This document shows positions 5,926 through 12,946 of a stretch of 18,430 nucleotides of DNA, piece by piece (the first letter of the stretch is position 1; the number at the start of each line of letters is the position of its first letter). The DNA is from Ruminococcus difficilis (GTDB lineage Bacteria > Bacillota_A > Clostridia > Oscillospirales > Acutalibacteraceae). The translations under genes were made by a program, and so were the position numbers. The notes under the pieces are model-generated. The model did no database searches. It saw only the letters and a list, made by a program, of their open reading frames with translations, and was not told the origin of the DNA. The stretch spans positions 1 to 18,430 of the forward strand of contig NZ_JAEQMG010000071.1 in the NCBI RefSeq assembly GCF_016680995.1, read 5' to 3'.

Positions 5926-7653
5926 TTAATCAGAATTGTTCTTCAAATAATAAATAACAGAATCGCCGTAAATCATCATCGCCTTCTCATAAGCAACAAG
6001 ATTATTCACATATTCCTTATCGCTATCGCTCAGAGAGCCGGGATTCTCCATCTGATTTTTTCTGATATAATACTCAGAAACGATACTGAAGCGTGTGGTG
6101 TTGCCGATCGGTTTTTTTTCGCTGTCCACAACCGTGAAATAAACCAAATCGCGCATTTGATTTGCTTTCAGATCCTTGTACATCACCGCATAATGATCGT
6201 TCTCACTCAGGAACTCCTCTGCGGGAATATATACGGGAACGCTGACCTCGTTGCCGTTACTGTCATAATGCAAAACTCTTACATATTTTCCCGCGGGATC
6301 GGCGATGTTAAAGTGGTATTTCATCGCGATGACGCTTCCGAGCACCAGCTGTATCCCCTTATACTCGGCTTCGGGATTATCAATTTTTCTGAATTTGTCG
6401 TCATTGACCTCTCTAATGTAGTCGTTTGTAACTTTTATTTTGGATTTCAGCTTGGCGTTTTCAACATTAACTATATTTGTCAAAGCTTTTATGTTTACAT
6501 ACGGACTCTTGCTCAGATCGCTGTTGATAAGTTCATCATCGTGATAGCCCTTGAAGGTCTGACCTGCCGAGCCGTAATTAAGAAGGTCAACAAAAATCGT
6601 ATACCATTTTTGGTTTTTGGAATCTGTCAGAGCTTTGTAAATATAGCTCTTGACGCCTTTAGTTTCGGTACGATAGTGGGGTATTCCATTGTCGTTTGCA
6701 GAAACAGTCACCTTATATTCATCATACATACGCTGAGGATTAACTCCCTCATAGACAAACTTGTAATATTCAACACCATCGACTGTTGCTTCGCTGTTCG
6801 TCAGATCTTTGTCCACAGTGCTGTAATCATCGGAATATTTAATATTCATACGCAAATCGGTCATATCTCCGACCGCAGCCTTTTTCACATAAAACGCCGT
6901 TTTGAGGTTGACCGTAAGCTCGAGATTCATGCTGATTTCGAGATTTTTGTCATTATCAACCACAGGTACATATTTTTCATTATACGGACCCGCGTAAGCA
7001 ACGGAATAGCTCTTATCAGTCACATATTCCACAGGCGAATTTTTTACAATCTGGCTCTTCGAAACAAGGTACACGGGATTGACCGTCGTCTCGCCGTCTT
7101 TGCGAAATCCCAAAGTTTTTATTTGCAGATTTACGTTCGTTTCACCTGAATTTTTTTTCACATTGAAGGTCACGGAAATAAACGCCGACTTCCCCTCACA
7201 AACGTCATATCCGTTTGTGTTGGTGCAGTTTGCCTTTATCGCTCCGATATTTCCCTCAGCAAAAGATGCCGGGTTAGTGTTAAAAATTATGCCCTTCGGT
7301 TCTCCTTTAACAAACGCGTTCTTTACAAATAAAGGTACCAGATTACCTCGATCATTCAGCTTTTCGTTAACATTCTTCGTATGGTCATACTCAAGATAAT
7401 CTCTGTCATAGGTCAGTGTGAACTCACAGTTGAGCATGCAATAATTCTTCGTATTGTACCAATATGTAACCGTAACCTGATTGGAACCGGAAGCGGAACT
7501 GATTTCCATGCTTGAACCCGGAAACAGCTCCGGAATGTTTGAGGTAGCGTTCACCGTAAGTATATTTTCCGCCGCTGACGCGCTGACAGCAAACAGAGAA
7601 ACAGACGAAAAAGCAAGAATCAGACATAATAAAACTGAAATACATTTCTTCAT
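5926..7653 (-). CDS. Secreted protein with N-terminal cohesin-like domain
   Basis: Exported protein of 575 residues. The signal peptide has MKK, a hydrophobic core and an ASASAA cleavage region near residue 27. Residues about 58-185 look like a cohesin-type beta-sandwich: NCEFTLTYDRDYLEYD (about 75-90), then a 'GIIFNTNP' strand and an 'AFISVTFNVKK' strand, as in cohesin families. This is pattern recognition, not a profile hit. Residues about 220-575 form one or more unassigned domains with YKFVYEGVNP and VDLLNYGSAGQTF. The latter is close to an 'LLNYGAAAQ' motif I recall from large secreted proteins of Ruminococcus relatives. No sortase motif, C-terminal anchor or dockerin is seen, so it is likely released or non-covalently bound. 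It is a monocistronic gene with its own promoter and terminator. GGGTGG precedes the ATG. Confidence 0.7.
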   Translation of the reverse strand: MKKCISVLLCLILAFSSVSLFAVSASAAENILTVNATSNIPELFPGSSMEISSASGSNQVTVTYWYNTKNYCMLNCEFTLTYDRDYLEYDHTKNVNEKLNDRGNLVPLFVKNAFVKGEPKGIIFNTNPASFAEGNIGAIKANCTNTNGYDVCEGKSAFISVTFNVKKNSGETNVNLQIKTLGFRKDGETTVNPVYLVSKSQIVKNSPVEYVTDKSYSVAYAGPYNEKYVPVVDNDKNLEISMNLELTVNLKTAFYVKKAAVGDMTDLRMNIKYSDDYSTVDKDLTNSEATVDGVEYYKFVYEGVNPQRMYDEYKVTVSANDNGIPHYRTETKGVKSYIYKALTDSKNQKWYTIFVDLLNYGSAGQTFKGYHDDELINSDLSKSPYVNIKALTNIVNVENAKLKSKIKVTNDYIREVNDDKFRKIDNPEAEYKGIQLVLGSVIAMKYHFNIADPAGKYVRVLHYDSNGNEVSVPVYIPAEEFLSENDHYAVMYKDLKANQMRDLVYFTVVDSEKKPIGNTTRFSIVSEYYIRKNQMENPGSLSDSDKEYVNNLVAYEKAMMIYGDSVIYYLKNNSD

Positions 7654-7697
7654 TATATATCCACCCTTCGTTTTTAATTACATAATTGTTAACTTTT

Positions 7698-7726
7698 ATT
7701 ATATCTCATAATCAACCAAAAATCAA
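7698..7726 (-). promoter_or_regulatory. Sigma-A promoter of the cohesin-like protein gene
   Basis: On the minus strand, TTGATT (7721-7726), 17 nt, and a perfect TATAAT (7698-7703), about 45 nt before the ATG. Confidence 0.75.
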
Positions 7727-7789
7727 GTAAATATGAAATGAATTCCGTCAAAATACCACTCTTGCAACGCCGCTGACCTTTTATGCCGC

Positions 7790-7817
7790 AAAAAAAGAAG
7801 CGGTGATTTCTCACCGC
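7790..7817 (-). terminator. Terminator of cysK
   Basis: Stem GCGGTGA / TCACCGC with a 4-nt loop, followed on the minus strand by TTCTTTTTTT. It lies 12 nt past the cysK stop. Confidence 0.85.
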
Positions 7818-7829
7818 CTCGTAATACTT

Positions 7830-8759
7830 TTATTCCGCAAACATTGCTGTTGAGAGGTATCTCTCGCCCGTATCGGGAAGCAGAGCGACAATTACCTTGC
7901 CCTTGTTCTCGGGGCGCTTTGCAAGCTGTGCAGCCGCCCAGACAGCCGCGCCCGATGAAATACCTACAAGAAGTCCTTCGCCTCTCGCGAGGGTTCTGCC
8001 CGCAGCGAAAGCGTCCTCGTTCTCTACTGTGATAATCTCATCGTAAATCTCGGTATTGAGTGTATCGGGTACAAAGCCGGCACCGATGCCCTGGATCTTG
8101 TGAGGGCCTGCGGTACCCTTTGAGAGTACGGGAGAGCCTGCCGGCTCAACAGCGACAACCTTTACGTCGGGATTCTTGGACTTGAGGTATGTGCCTACAC
8201 CCGTGAGAGTGCCGCCTGTGCCGACGCCCGCAACAAAGATATCGACCTTGCCGTCGGTATCCTCCCAAATCTCGGGACCTGTGGTGCGGATATGCGCCTG
8301 CGGATTCGCGGGATTGATGAACTGACCGGGAATGAAGCTGCCCTCGATCTCAGATGCGAGCTGATTTGCCTTTTCGATAGCGCCCTTCATGCCCTTCGCG
8401 CCTTCGGTAAGAACGATCTCGGCTCCGTACGCCTTGAGCAGATTGCGGCGCTCAACGCTCATTGTCTCGGGCATGGTGAGGATCACGCGGTAGCCTCTCG
8501 ATGCTGCAACCGCCGCAAGACCGATACCTGTGTTGCCGCTGGTCGGCTCAATGATTACAGCGCCCTTCTTGAGCGCGCCTGTCGCCTCTGCCTCGTCGAT
8601 CATCGCGCGCGCGATTCTGTCCTTTACGCTGCCCGCGGGATTAAAATACTCGAGCTTCGCGTAAATCTCCGCTCCGATGCCGTTATTGTCAAGATAATTG
8701 GTAAGTCTGAGAAGCGGTGTGCCGCCGATCAGGTCTGTGATATGCTGATATACTTTCAT
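7830..8759 (-). CDS. cysK: Cysteine synthase A (O-acetylserine sulfhydrylase)
   Basis: PLP enzyme making cysteine from O-acetylserine and sulfide in the cytosol. The 309-residue length is typical. Seen: GSVKDR with PLP lysine about K46, the substrate loop TSGNTGI (73-79), a glycine-rich phosphate loop ([12 protein letters not shown]) and GISSGAA near the C terminus. The ATG at 8759 has AAAAGGAG upstream. It is transcribed alone from a consensus promoter, with an inverted repeat over the transcription start that may be a regulatory site. It is divergent from maf. With metY, the window carries two sulfide-fixing enzymes. Confidence 0.95.
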   Translation of the reverse strand: MKVYQHITDLIGGTPLLRLTNYLDNNGIGAEIYAKLEYFNPAGSVKDRIARAMIDEAEATGALKKGAVIIEPTSGNTGIGLAAVAASRGYRVILTMPETMSVERRNLLKAYGAEIVLTEGAKGMKGAIEKANQLASEIEGSFIPGQFINPANPQAHIRTTGPEIWEDTDGKVDIFVAGVGTGGTLTGVGTYLKSKNPDVKVVAVEPAGSPVLSKGTAGPHKIQGIGAGFVPDTLNTEIYDEIITVENEDAFAAGRTLARGEGLLVGISSGAAVWAAAQLAKRPENKGKVIVALLPDTGERYLSTAMFAE

Positions 8760-8785
8760 GATTGATTATCTCCTTTTGGAATAAT

Positions 8786-8807
8786 TATAAAACCTACGTG
8801 TTTTATA
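8786..8807. promoter_or_regulatory. Inverted repeat over the cysK transcription start (candidate operator)
   Basis: Perfect 8-bp arms (TATAAAAC / GTTTTATA) around a 6-nt centre. The repeat covers roughly +1 to +22 of the cysK transcript, a classic repressor position. A cysteine/sulfur regulator such as CymR would be the natural candidate, but the sequence does not clearly match the CymR box I know. Confidence 0.45.
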
Positions 8808-8813
8808 GGCTTT

Positions 8814-8842
8814 ATTATATCACCACTTTATCCGTTTGTCAA
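8814..8842 (-). promoter_or_regulatory. Consensus sigma-A promoter of cysK
   Basis: On the minus strand, TTGACA (8837-8842), 17 nt, TATAAT (8814-8819). Both hexamers are perfect consensus, so expression should be strong unless repressed. Confidence 0.9.
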
Positions 8843-8851
8843 TGGTTTTTA

Positions 8852-8880
8852 TTTACTTTTTTCCCGAAACGGTGTAAAAT
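8852..8880 (+). promoter_or_regulatory. Promoter of maf
   Basis: TTTACT (8852-8857), 17 nt, TAAAAT (8875-8880), placing the start about 25 nt before the maf ATG. It is back-to-back with the cysK promoter. Confidence 0.6.
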
Positions 8881-8910
8881 AGTATCAGAACTCAAAAAAG
8901 GACTGATATT

Positions 8911-9468
8911 ATGCTCATACTCGCCTCTGCCTCACCGCGCAGACAGGAGCTGCTCAAGCTCATTACCGAGGATTTCAAAATCGTACCCGCCGATATCGAC
9001 GAAAGCGTCGACAAGAGCCTTCCGCTCGAGAGCGTTCCCGAACACCTCGCCGACCAAAAGGCGGCTTTTGTTAGCGCGCAATACCCCGACGACATTGTTA
9101 TCGGCTGCGACACGGGCGTATTTGTCGGCAACCGAATGCTCGGCAAGCCCCACGGCAACATGGCAGCGTTCGAAATGCTGCGGCTGCTATCGGGCAGGGT
9201 TCACCGCGTGATCACGGGCTGCGCGATTTACAAGGGAAACAAAAAACTCACCTTTTCCGACGTGACCGAGGTAGAGTTCTATCCTCTTTCAAACGAGGAG
9301 ATAAAGGCGTACATCATCACGGGAGAGCCTGCGGACAAGGCAGGCGCGTACGGCATTCAGGGAAAAGGTTCGCTGCTGATCAAGGGTATCCGCGGCGACT
9401 ACTTCAACGTTGTCGGACTGCCCGTCGCAAAGCTGAGCAGAGCATTAAAGGATATTCAGGCTGAATAA
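8911..9468 (+). CDS. maf: Maf family nucleoside triphosphate pyrophosphatase
   Basis: House-cleaning enzyme of 185 residues that hydrolyses non-canonical or modified nucleoside triphosphates to the monophosphate plus PPi. It is linked to septum inhibition in Bacillus. Seen: the N-terminal ASASPRRQELL motif, the catalytic-region Asp in GCDTGVFV, the GKP loop, GRVHRVITG and DKAGAYGIQGKG, all in family order. The ATG has AAAAAGGA upstream. Substrate preference (dTTP/UTP versus m7GTP type) cannot be decided with confidence here. It is monocistronic and convergent with the thioredoxin-like gene. Confidence 0.92.
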   Translation: MLILASASPRRQELLKLITEDFKIVPADIDESVDKSLPLESVPEHLADQKAAFVSAQYPDDIVIGCDTGVFVGNRMLGKPHGNMAAFEMLRLLSGRVHRVITGCAIYKGNKKLTFSDVTEVEFYPLSNEEIKAYIITGEPADKAGAYGIQGKGSLLIKGIRGDYFNVVGLPVAKLSRALKDIQAE

Positions 9469-9482
9469 TTTATATTACAAAA

Positions 9483-9517
9483 TCAGGGCTGACGCAGATC
9501 AAACGCGTCAGCCCTGA
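9483..9517. terminator. Shared hairpin between maf and the thioredoxin-like gene
   Basis: A perfect 13-bp stem (TCAGGGCTGACGC / GCGTCAGCCCTGA) with a 9-nt loop in the 52-nt gap between convergent genes. Only the minus-strand side has a short T run (TTTTG), so it best serves the arsR operon and perhaps both directions. Confidence 0.75.
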
Positions 9518-9520
9518 GCA

Positions 9521-9850
9521 TTATCTGGATAATAATTTTACTGTTTCCTGCGGCTTGAGCACCTTGCCTGCGGACACGACCTTTTCGTTGATTACCAGCA
9601 CGGGCATCGACATCGCGCCGTACTGCATAACCTTCTCCATATCGGTGATGTACTCGACCTCTATTCCGAGACCGAGGTCGCTGACCGCCTGCTTTGTGTT
9701 CTCGTACATCTGATGGCACGACTTGCAGCCCGCGCCGAGAACCTTGACGCTCGTTTCCTCAGAGAGCACCGCGTCATACTTCGCTGTCTGAGCGGTTCCC
9801 GAACAGCAGCAGGGTTTTGCTTCTTCCTTTTTACGATTGAAAAATGCCAT
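9521..9850 (-). CDS. Thioredoxin-family (redox-active disulfide) protein
   Basis: Small thioredoxin-fold protein of 109 residues. It has a CxxC pair (C42/C45, GAGCKSCHQ) and the cis-Pro loop SMPVL (P83). An N-terminal Cys triplet (C14-C16, KPCCCSG) is a likely metal or metalloid binding site. It resembles the 'redox-active disulfide protein' family usually found next to DUF318/ArsP-type permeases, as here (17 nt downstream). A role in delivering or reducing the permease substrate is inferred. Strong GGAGG precedes the ATG. Last gene of the arsR operon. Confidence 0.85.
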   Translation of the reverse strand: MAFFNRKKEEAKPCCCSGTAQTAKYDAVLSEETSVKVLGAGCKSCHQMYENTKQAVSDLGLGIEVEYITDMEKVMQYGAMSMPVLVINEKVVSAGKVLKPQETVKLLSR

Positions 9851-9866
9851 TTTTATACCTCCGTTT

Positions 9867-10862
9867 TTATATCAACAAAAATTGCAGCGCGTTGAACGCG
9901 TAACCTACTATTATTATTCCCACCGTACAGATGGCGATGAAAATTCCCAGCAGCTTTGCCTTGACCGCCTTCTTGAGCATGATCATCGAAGGCAGTGACA
10001 GCGTCGTAACGCCCATCATGAACGAGAGCACTACCCCGAGCAGCGCTCCCTTTCCGAGCAAAGCCTCGGCGATCGGTATCGTGCCGAAGATGTCGGCGTA
10101 CATTGGGATTCCGCAGATCGTCGCGATGATCACACCGAAGGGATTGTCGCCGCCCAGCGCGGTAATCACCCACTCCTCGGGGATCCAGTTATGAATGACC
10201 GCGCCGATTCCGACGCCTATCAGCACATATGGGAATACCTTCTTAGCGGTTGAGAGCACCTCTCCCCACGCGTATTTTAGCCTGTCTGAAAAACGAAGCT
10301 CCTCCTGCGGAATATCGATCGCCTTCGCGTTTCGGATATACTCCTGAACCTGATCCTCTAGGTGCAGCTTCTCGATCAGCGTGCCGCCCGCAACGGCGAT
10401 AACAAGTCCGAGCACGACATAGACGACGGCGACCTTCCACCCGAAAATGCTCATCAGCAGCACAAGGCTGCCGAGGTCGACCATCGGCGACGAGATCAGG
10501 AACGAGAACGTCACCCCGAGCGGCAGACCCGCGCTTGTAAAACCGATAAACAGCGGTATCGACGAGCACGAGCAAAACGGCGTCACCGTTCCCAGGAGTG
10601 CAGCTATGATCCTCGCGCCCAAGCCGTTGAACCTGCCGAGCAGCTTCTTGCTCCTTTCGGGCGGAAAATAACTCTGAATATACGAGATTATCAGAATCAA
10701 TACGCCGAGCAAAAGCATGATTTTGATTGTGTCATAGATAAAAAACAGGACGCTGCCGCCGATTTTGCTATCGGTGTCGAGTCCGCATAGCGTTAGCAGA
10801 CTGCCTATAAGGCGCTCAAGCCACGCCATTCCGAGTATTTCATTCTGAATAAAGCTCCCCAT
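9867..10862 (-). CDS. ArsP/DUF318-family permease
   Basis: Polytopic membrane protein of 331 residues with about 8-10 hydrophobic segments. It contains the family motif TPFCSCSS (about 94-101) early in the chain and a second conserved half (GIPMYADIFGTIPIAEALL). Relatives with the TPFCSCS motif include ArsP, which exports trivalent organoarsenicals; other members are uncharacterised. Together with an ArsR-family regulator upstream and a Cys-rich thioredoxin-like protein downstream, an arsenic, antimony or other soft-metal(loid) efflux function is likely but not proven. No arsC or ArsB/Acr3 gene is present. ATG 10862 with GGAGG. A candidate ArsR operator lies 15 nt upstream. Confidence 0.87.
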   Translation of the reverse strand: MGSFIQNEILGMAWLERLIGSLLTLCGLDTDSKIGGSVLFFIYDTIKIMLLLGVLILIISYIQSYFPPERSKKLLGRFNGLGARIIAALLGTVTPFCSCSSIPLFIGFTSAGLPLGVTFSFLISSPMVDLGSLVLLMSIFGWKVAVVYVVLGLVIAVAGGTLIEKLHLEDQVQEYIRNAKAIDIPQEELRFSDRLKYAWGEVLSTAKKVFPYVLIGVGIGAVIHNWIPEEWVITALGGDNPFGVIIATICGIPMYADIFGTIPIAEALLGKGALLGVVLSFMMGVTTLSLPSMIMLKKAVKAKLLGIFIAICTVGIIIVGYAFNALQFLLI

Positions 10863-10876
10863 AATACCTCCAAAAT

Positions 10877-10900
10877 ATAGATAAATCGAAATTTGTCTAT
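10877..10900. promoter_or_regulatory. Candidate ArsR operator before the permease
   Basis: Arms ATAGACAAAT and ATTTATCTAT (minus-strand reading) around TTCG: 10+4+10 with one mismatch, the size and style of ArsR/SmtB sites. A TATAAA at 10900-10905 could be a -10 box overlapping it, but no good -35 is seen. It may be an internal operator. Confidence 0.6.
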
Positions 10901-10917
10901 TTATAGTCCATTAACAG

Positions 10918-10937
10918 AGCCGTGCATGAGCACGGCT
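10918..10937. terminator. Hairpin after arsR (partial terminator or processing site)
   Basis: Perfect 8-bp stem (AGCCGTGC / GCACGGCT) with a 4-nt loop, starting 4 nt past the arsR stop. It is not followed by T residues, so at most a weak terminator. It could set different levels for arsR and the permease. Confidence 0.5.
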
Positions 10938-10941
10938 TTGA

Positions 10942-11247
10942 TCAGCAGCAGGATTCCTTCTGTTCCGTCTGCACATTTGTCAGCTGCGAGAGAATATCCA
11001 CGGCGGCTTTGGCACCCTCTTGTGAAATCGAGTAGTGCATCCACTTTCCTTCCTTGCGGCCGACAACTATCCCCGAATCACAGAGAACCTTCATGTGGTG
11101 CGACATGGTGGGCTGGGTGACGCTGATTTCCTCATTGAGGCGGCAGGCGCACTTCTCGCCCGACTGCAGCAGCTTCAAAATCTTTATGCGGTTTTCATCG
11201 CAGAGCGCCTTGAACAGCTCGGCGGTTTTCTTTTCGTTCATTTCCAT
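10942..11247 (-). CDS. ArsR-family metal(loid)-responsive repressor
   Basis: ArsR/SmtB winged-helix repressor of 101 residues. HTH with recognition helix QPTMSHHMKVL. A Cys pair in the KCACRL segment (C33/C35) sits where ArsR proteins carry their As(III)/Sb(III)-binding cysteines, and the chain ends in CC, so thiol-based metalloid sensing is likely. Start: ATG 11247 is preferred, since GGTG lies 6 nt upstream. ATG 11259, also in frame, would sit inside the operator-like sequence with no ribosome site and a very short leader. First gene of the arsR-permease-thioredoxin operon. Confidence 0.9.
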   Translation of the reverse strand: MEMNEKKTAELFKALCDENRIKILKLLQSGEKCACRLNEEISVTQPTMSHHMKVLCDSGIVVGRKEGKWMHYSISQEGAKAAVDILSQLTNVQTEQKESCC

Positions 11248-11251
11248 TTTA

Positions 11252-11275
11252 TTCACCATATTGAAAAGTGTCTAT
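11252..11275. promoter_or_regulatory. Candidate ArsR operator at its own promoter
   Basis: The minus strand matches the permease-proximal site at 14 of the first 18 positions (shared ATAGACA arm and TTTC centre) and occupies the transcription start region. The distal arm is degenerate. Confidence 0.45.
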
Positions 11276-11279
11276 ATAT

Positions 11280-11307
11280 ATTATAATGAAATTCAGCGGC
11301 TTGTCAA
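11280..11307 (-). promoter_or_regulatory. Consensus sigma-A promoter of arsR
   Basis: On the minus strand, TTGACA (11302-11307), 16 nt, TATAAT (11280-11285). Both hexamers are perfect. Confidence 0.85.
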
Positions 11308-11328
11308 GGCTAAGTTTTTCCGCTCCGA

Positions 11329-11357
11329 TTGACAACATTGATTTTTTCTGTTATCAT
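11329..11357 (+). promoter_or_regulatory. Promoter of the sigma factor-dockerin protein operon
   Basis: TTGACA (11329-11334), 17 nt, TATCAT (11352-11357): a housekeeping-type promoter about 95 nt before the sigma factor ATG, divergent from arsR. No GAAC-type ECF promoter was recognised here, so autoregulation by the ECF factor itself is not supported by this site. Confidence 0.7.
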
Positions 11358-11455
11358 AGATTCAGAAAAAATTTTAAAAAAACAGCAAACCTTTTCCGAA
11401 CTTCAGAGTCCTTTTTAATGAAAGGGGAAAATGAGAGGAAAGAGAAGGGATCAGC

Positions 11456-12346
11456 ATGAACAAACAGCCTAAATATAAAATAGATAACGCAAGGCTGTCG
11501 CGCTTGGTGGCAAAGGCGCAGAACGGCAGCCGCAAGGCGATGGAGGACGTCATCAATATGGTGAGCGGATATCTGTACTACTACAGCCTGACTTTGCTCG
11601 GCGACGAGGAACAGGCAAAGGATGCGGTGCAGGATATTTTGCTGACCATTCTCAAAAAGCTCGATACACTCGACGAACCGAAGGCTTTTCTGGGCTGGAT
11701 GAAAACGATTGCCGCGAACTACTGCAAAACAAAGCTCTCGCGCACAAAGGAGCATATCAGCATTGACGAGGACACATGGGAATTCGCTGATGAAAACGAC
11801 CAGATCTGTCCCGAGAAATCAGCGGAAACCGAGGAGGTCTGCGGTTATGTGAGAGAAGCGGTCAGAGCGCTGCCTCAGCTTTTGCGTGAAAGCGTGATGA
11901 TGTTTTACTTTAATCAGATGAGCGTAAAGCAGATCGCAGATATCCTTGAGGTCAACGAAAACACCGTGAAAAGCCGCCTGTACTCCGCGCGTCAGTCCAT
12001 GAAAAAATATCTGGAGCAATACGGCGGCGCGGCTCTCGCCTCCTGCGCGGTACCGCCCGTGTCCGTGATATCGTTCAGCCTGATCCAGGGCGCGGAAAGG
12101 CAAAAGAATATTCTGATCCCGTACGCGACACAGGCAGGCGAAATCAAGGTAGCGGCTATCAATTCCTCGTCAGCGTCCGCATCATTGCCTATAAAAGCGG
12201 CGGCTGTCGGAGCTGCGTGCCTAATCACCGCCGGCGGAATCGGCGCCGCTGTGATGTCAGGAAAATCGAACGCGGATATGCCGTCCGAGCTGTTCACCGC
12301 TCCTTCCTCGCATTCATGCATGATGACTCAGCCCTCAAGCGCATAG
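11456..12346 (+). CDS. ECF-like sigma factor with C-terminal transmembrane segment
   Basis: 296 residues up to a TAG. Region 2 spans about 15-95 (GYLYYYSLTLLGDEEQAKDA; FLGWMKTIAANYC). Region 4 spans about 130-187 with HTH (MSVKQIADILEVNENTVKSR). This is a sigma-70 family, ECF-type layout with no region 3. A ~55-residue linker follows, then one hydrophobic segment (about 246-267, PIKAAAVGAACLITAGG) and a Ser/Pro-rich tail. Topology is N-in, so the DNA-binding part would be held at the membrane and the tail lies outside. The same frame continues after TAG 12344-12346 for 186 codons (see next entry), so the native protein was probably 483 residues. The ATG has AAGGG upstream. Release by proteolysis, as for other membrane-held regulators, is an inference. 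Confidence 0.88.
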   Translation: MNKQPKYKIDNARLSRLVAKAQNGSRKAMEDVINMVSGYLYYYSLTLLGDEEQAKDAVQDILLTILKKLDTLDEPKAFLGWMKTIAANYCKTKLSRTKEHISIDEDTWEFADENDQICPEKSAETEEVCGYVREAVRALPQLLRESVMMFYFNQMSVKQIADILEVNENTVKSRLYSARQSMKKYLEQYGGAALASCAVPPVSVISFSLIQGAERQKNILIPYATQAGEIKVAAINSSSASASLPIKAAAVGAACLITAGGIGAAVMSGKSNADMPSELFTAPSSHSCMMTQPSSA

Positions 12347-12907
12347 CCGACCGAACCGACCGCCGCACAAACAACCGCTCAGACCGTTCCCGTCAGCCGC
12401 ACCGTGACTGACAGCACGGAAGCCGGCACTCAGCAATCACAGGAGAATATCGCGGAAACAACCGTCTATTCCGAAAACGCGACTCAGGCACCGTCAACTC
12501 AGGCGCCGTCTACGGCTGAGCAAAGCGATACGCCGCTCTATTCGCAAATCATCAGAATTCAGGTCGCGGAAGATACATTCAGCGATTTTGACAGAATGTA
12601 CTGCTTCCTCACGGACAAAACCGCGGATACCGTTTTGGCGGCCTGGGGCTCGATAAAGGGAACCATGTCCAAGATCGAAAACACGGACACCTGGAGCATT
12701 TCTCTTGCCAGACAGAATATCACGCTGTATTCAGGACACAGATACAGCGTCGTATTTACGAGCGATTGGAGCACGCAGACAGATGTGCTTGAATTCACCG
12801 CCTCGGGCAACACCAGAGAGCATGTCGCTGTGTACACCGGCGAATCCACCCCTATCAGTTATACCGCCAACACTTATTCATATAAGTATAAGTGGCTCGG
12901 AGAATAA
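12347..12907 (+). pseudogene. Ectodomain continuation of the sigma factor after an in-frame TAG
   Basis: Same reading frame as the sigma gene, directly after its TAG. It opens with a Ser/Thr/Pro/Gln-rich linker (PTEPTAAQTTAQTVPVS onward, about 65 residues), then a ~118-residue domain ending in YKYKWLGE. That domain aligns along its length with residues 36-151 of the next gene's product (shared MYCF, W..KG.M, H.Y.VVF, QT..L, YKYKWLGE). The only internal start is a GTG at 12404 inside the linker, without a ribosome site or signal peptide, so independent translation is unlikely. The best reading is one gene interrupted by a nonsense codon (for example CAG to TAG), a sequence error, or readthrough. 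Confidence 0.75.
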
Positions 12908-12946
12908 GAGAACGGACGAAGATTTAATAAGAAAGGGTGCTTTTTT

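Noticed and set aside
5875..7149. Long plus-strand open frame opposite the cohesin-like gene
   Set aside because: Antisense shadow: no ribosome site, hydrophobic low-information product, while the minus strand has a signal peptide, promoter, ribosome site and terminator.
12344..12346. TAG decoded as pyrrolysine
   Set aside because: No evidence in the window for the pyl system, and TAG is the ordinary stop of the next gene (13910-13912).
12404..12907. Independent gene starting at GTG 12404
   Set aside because: No ribosome site or signal peptide, and the frame is continuous with the sigma factor except for one TAG.
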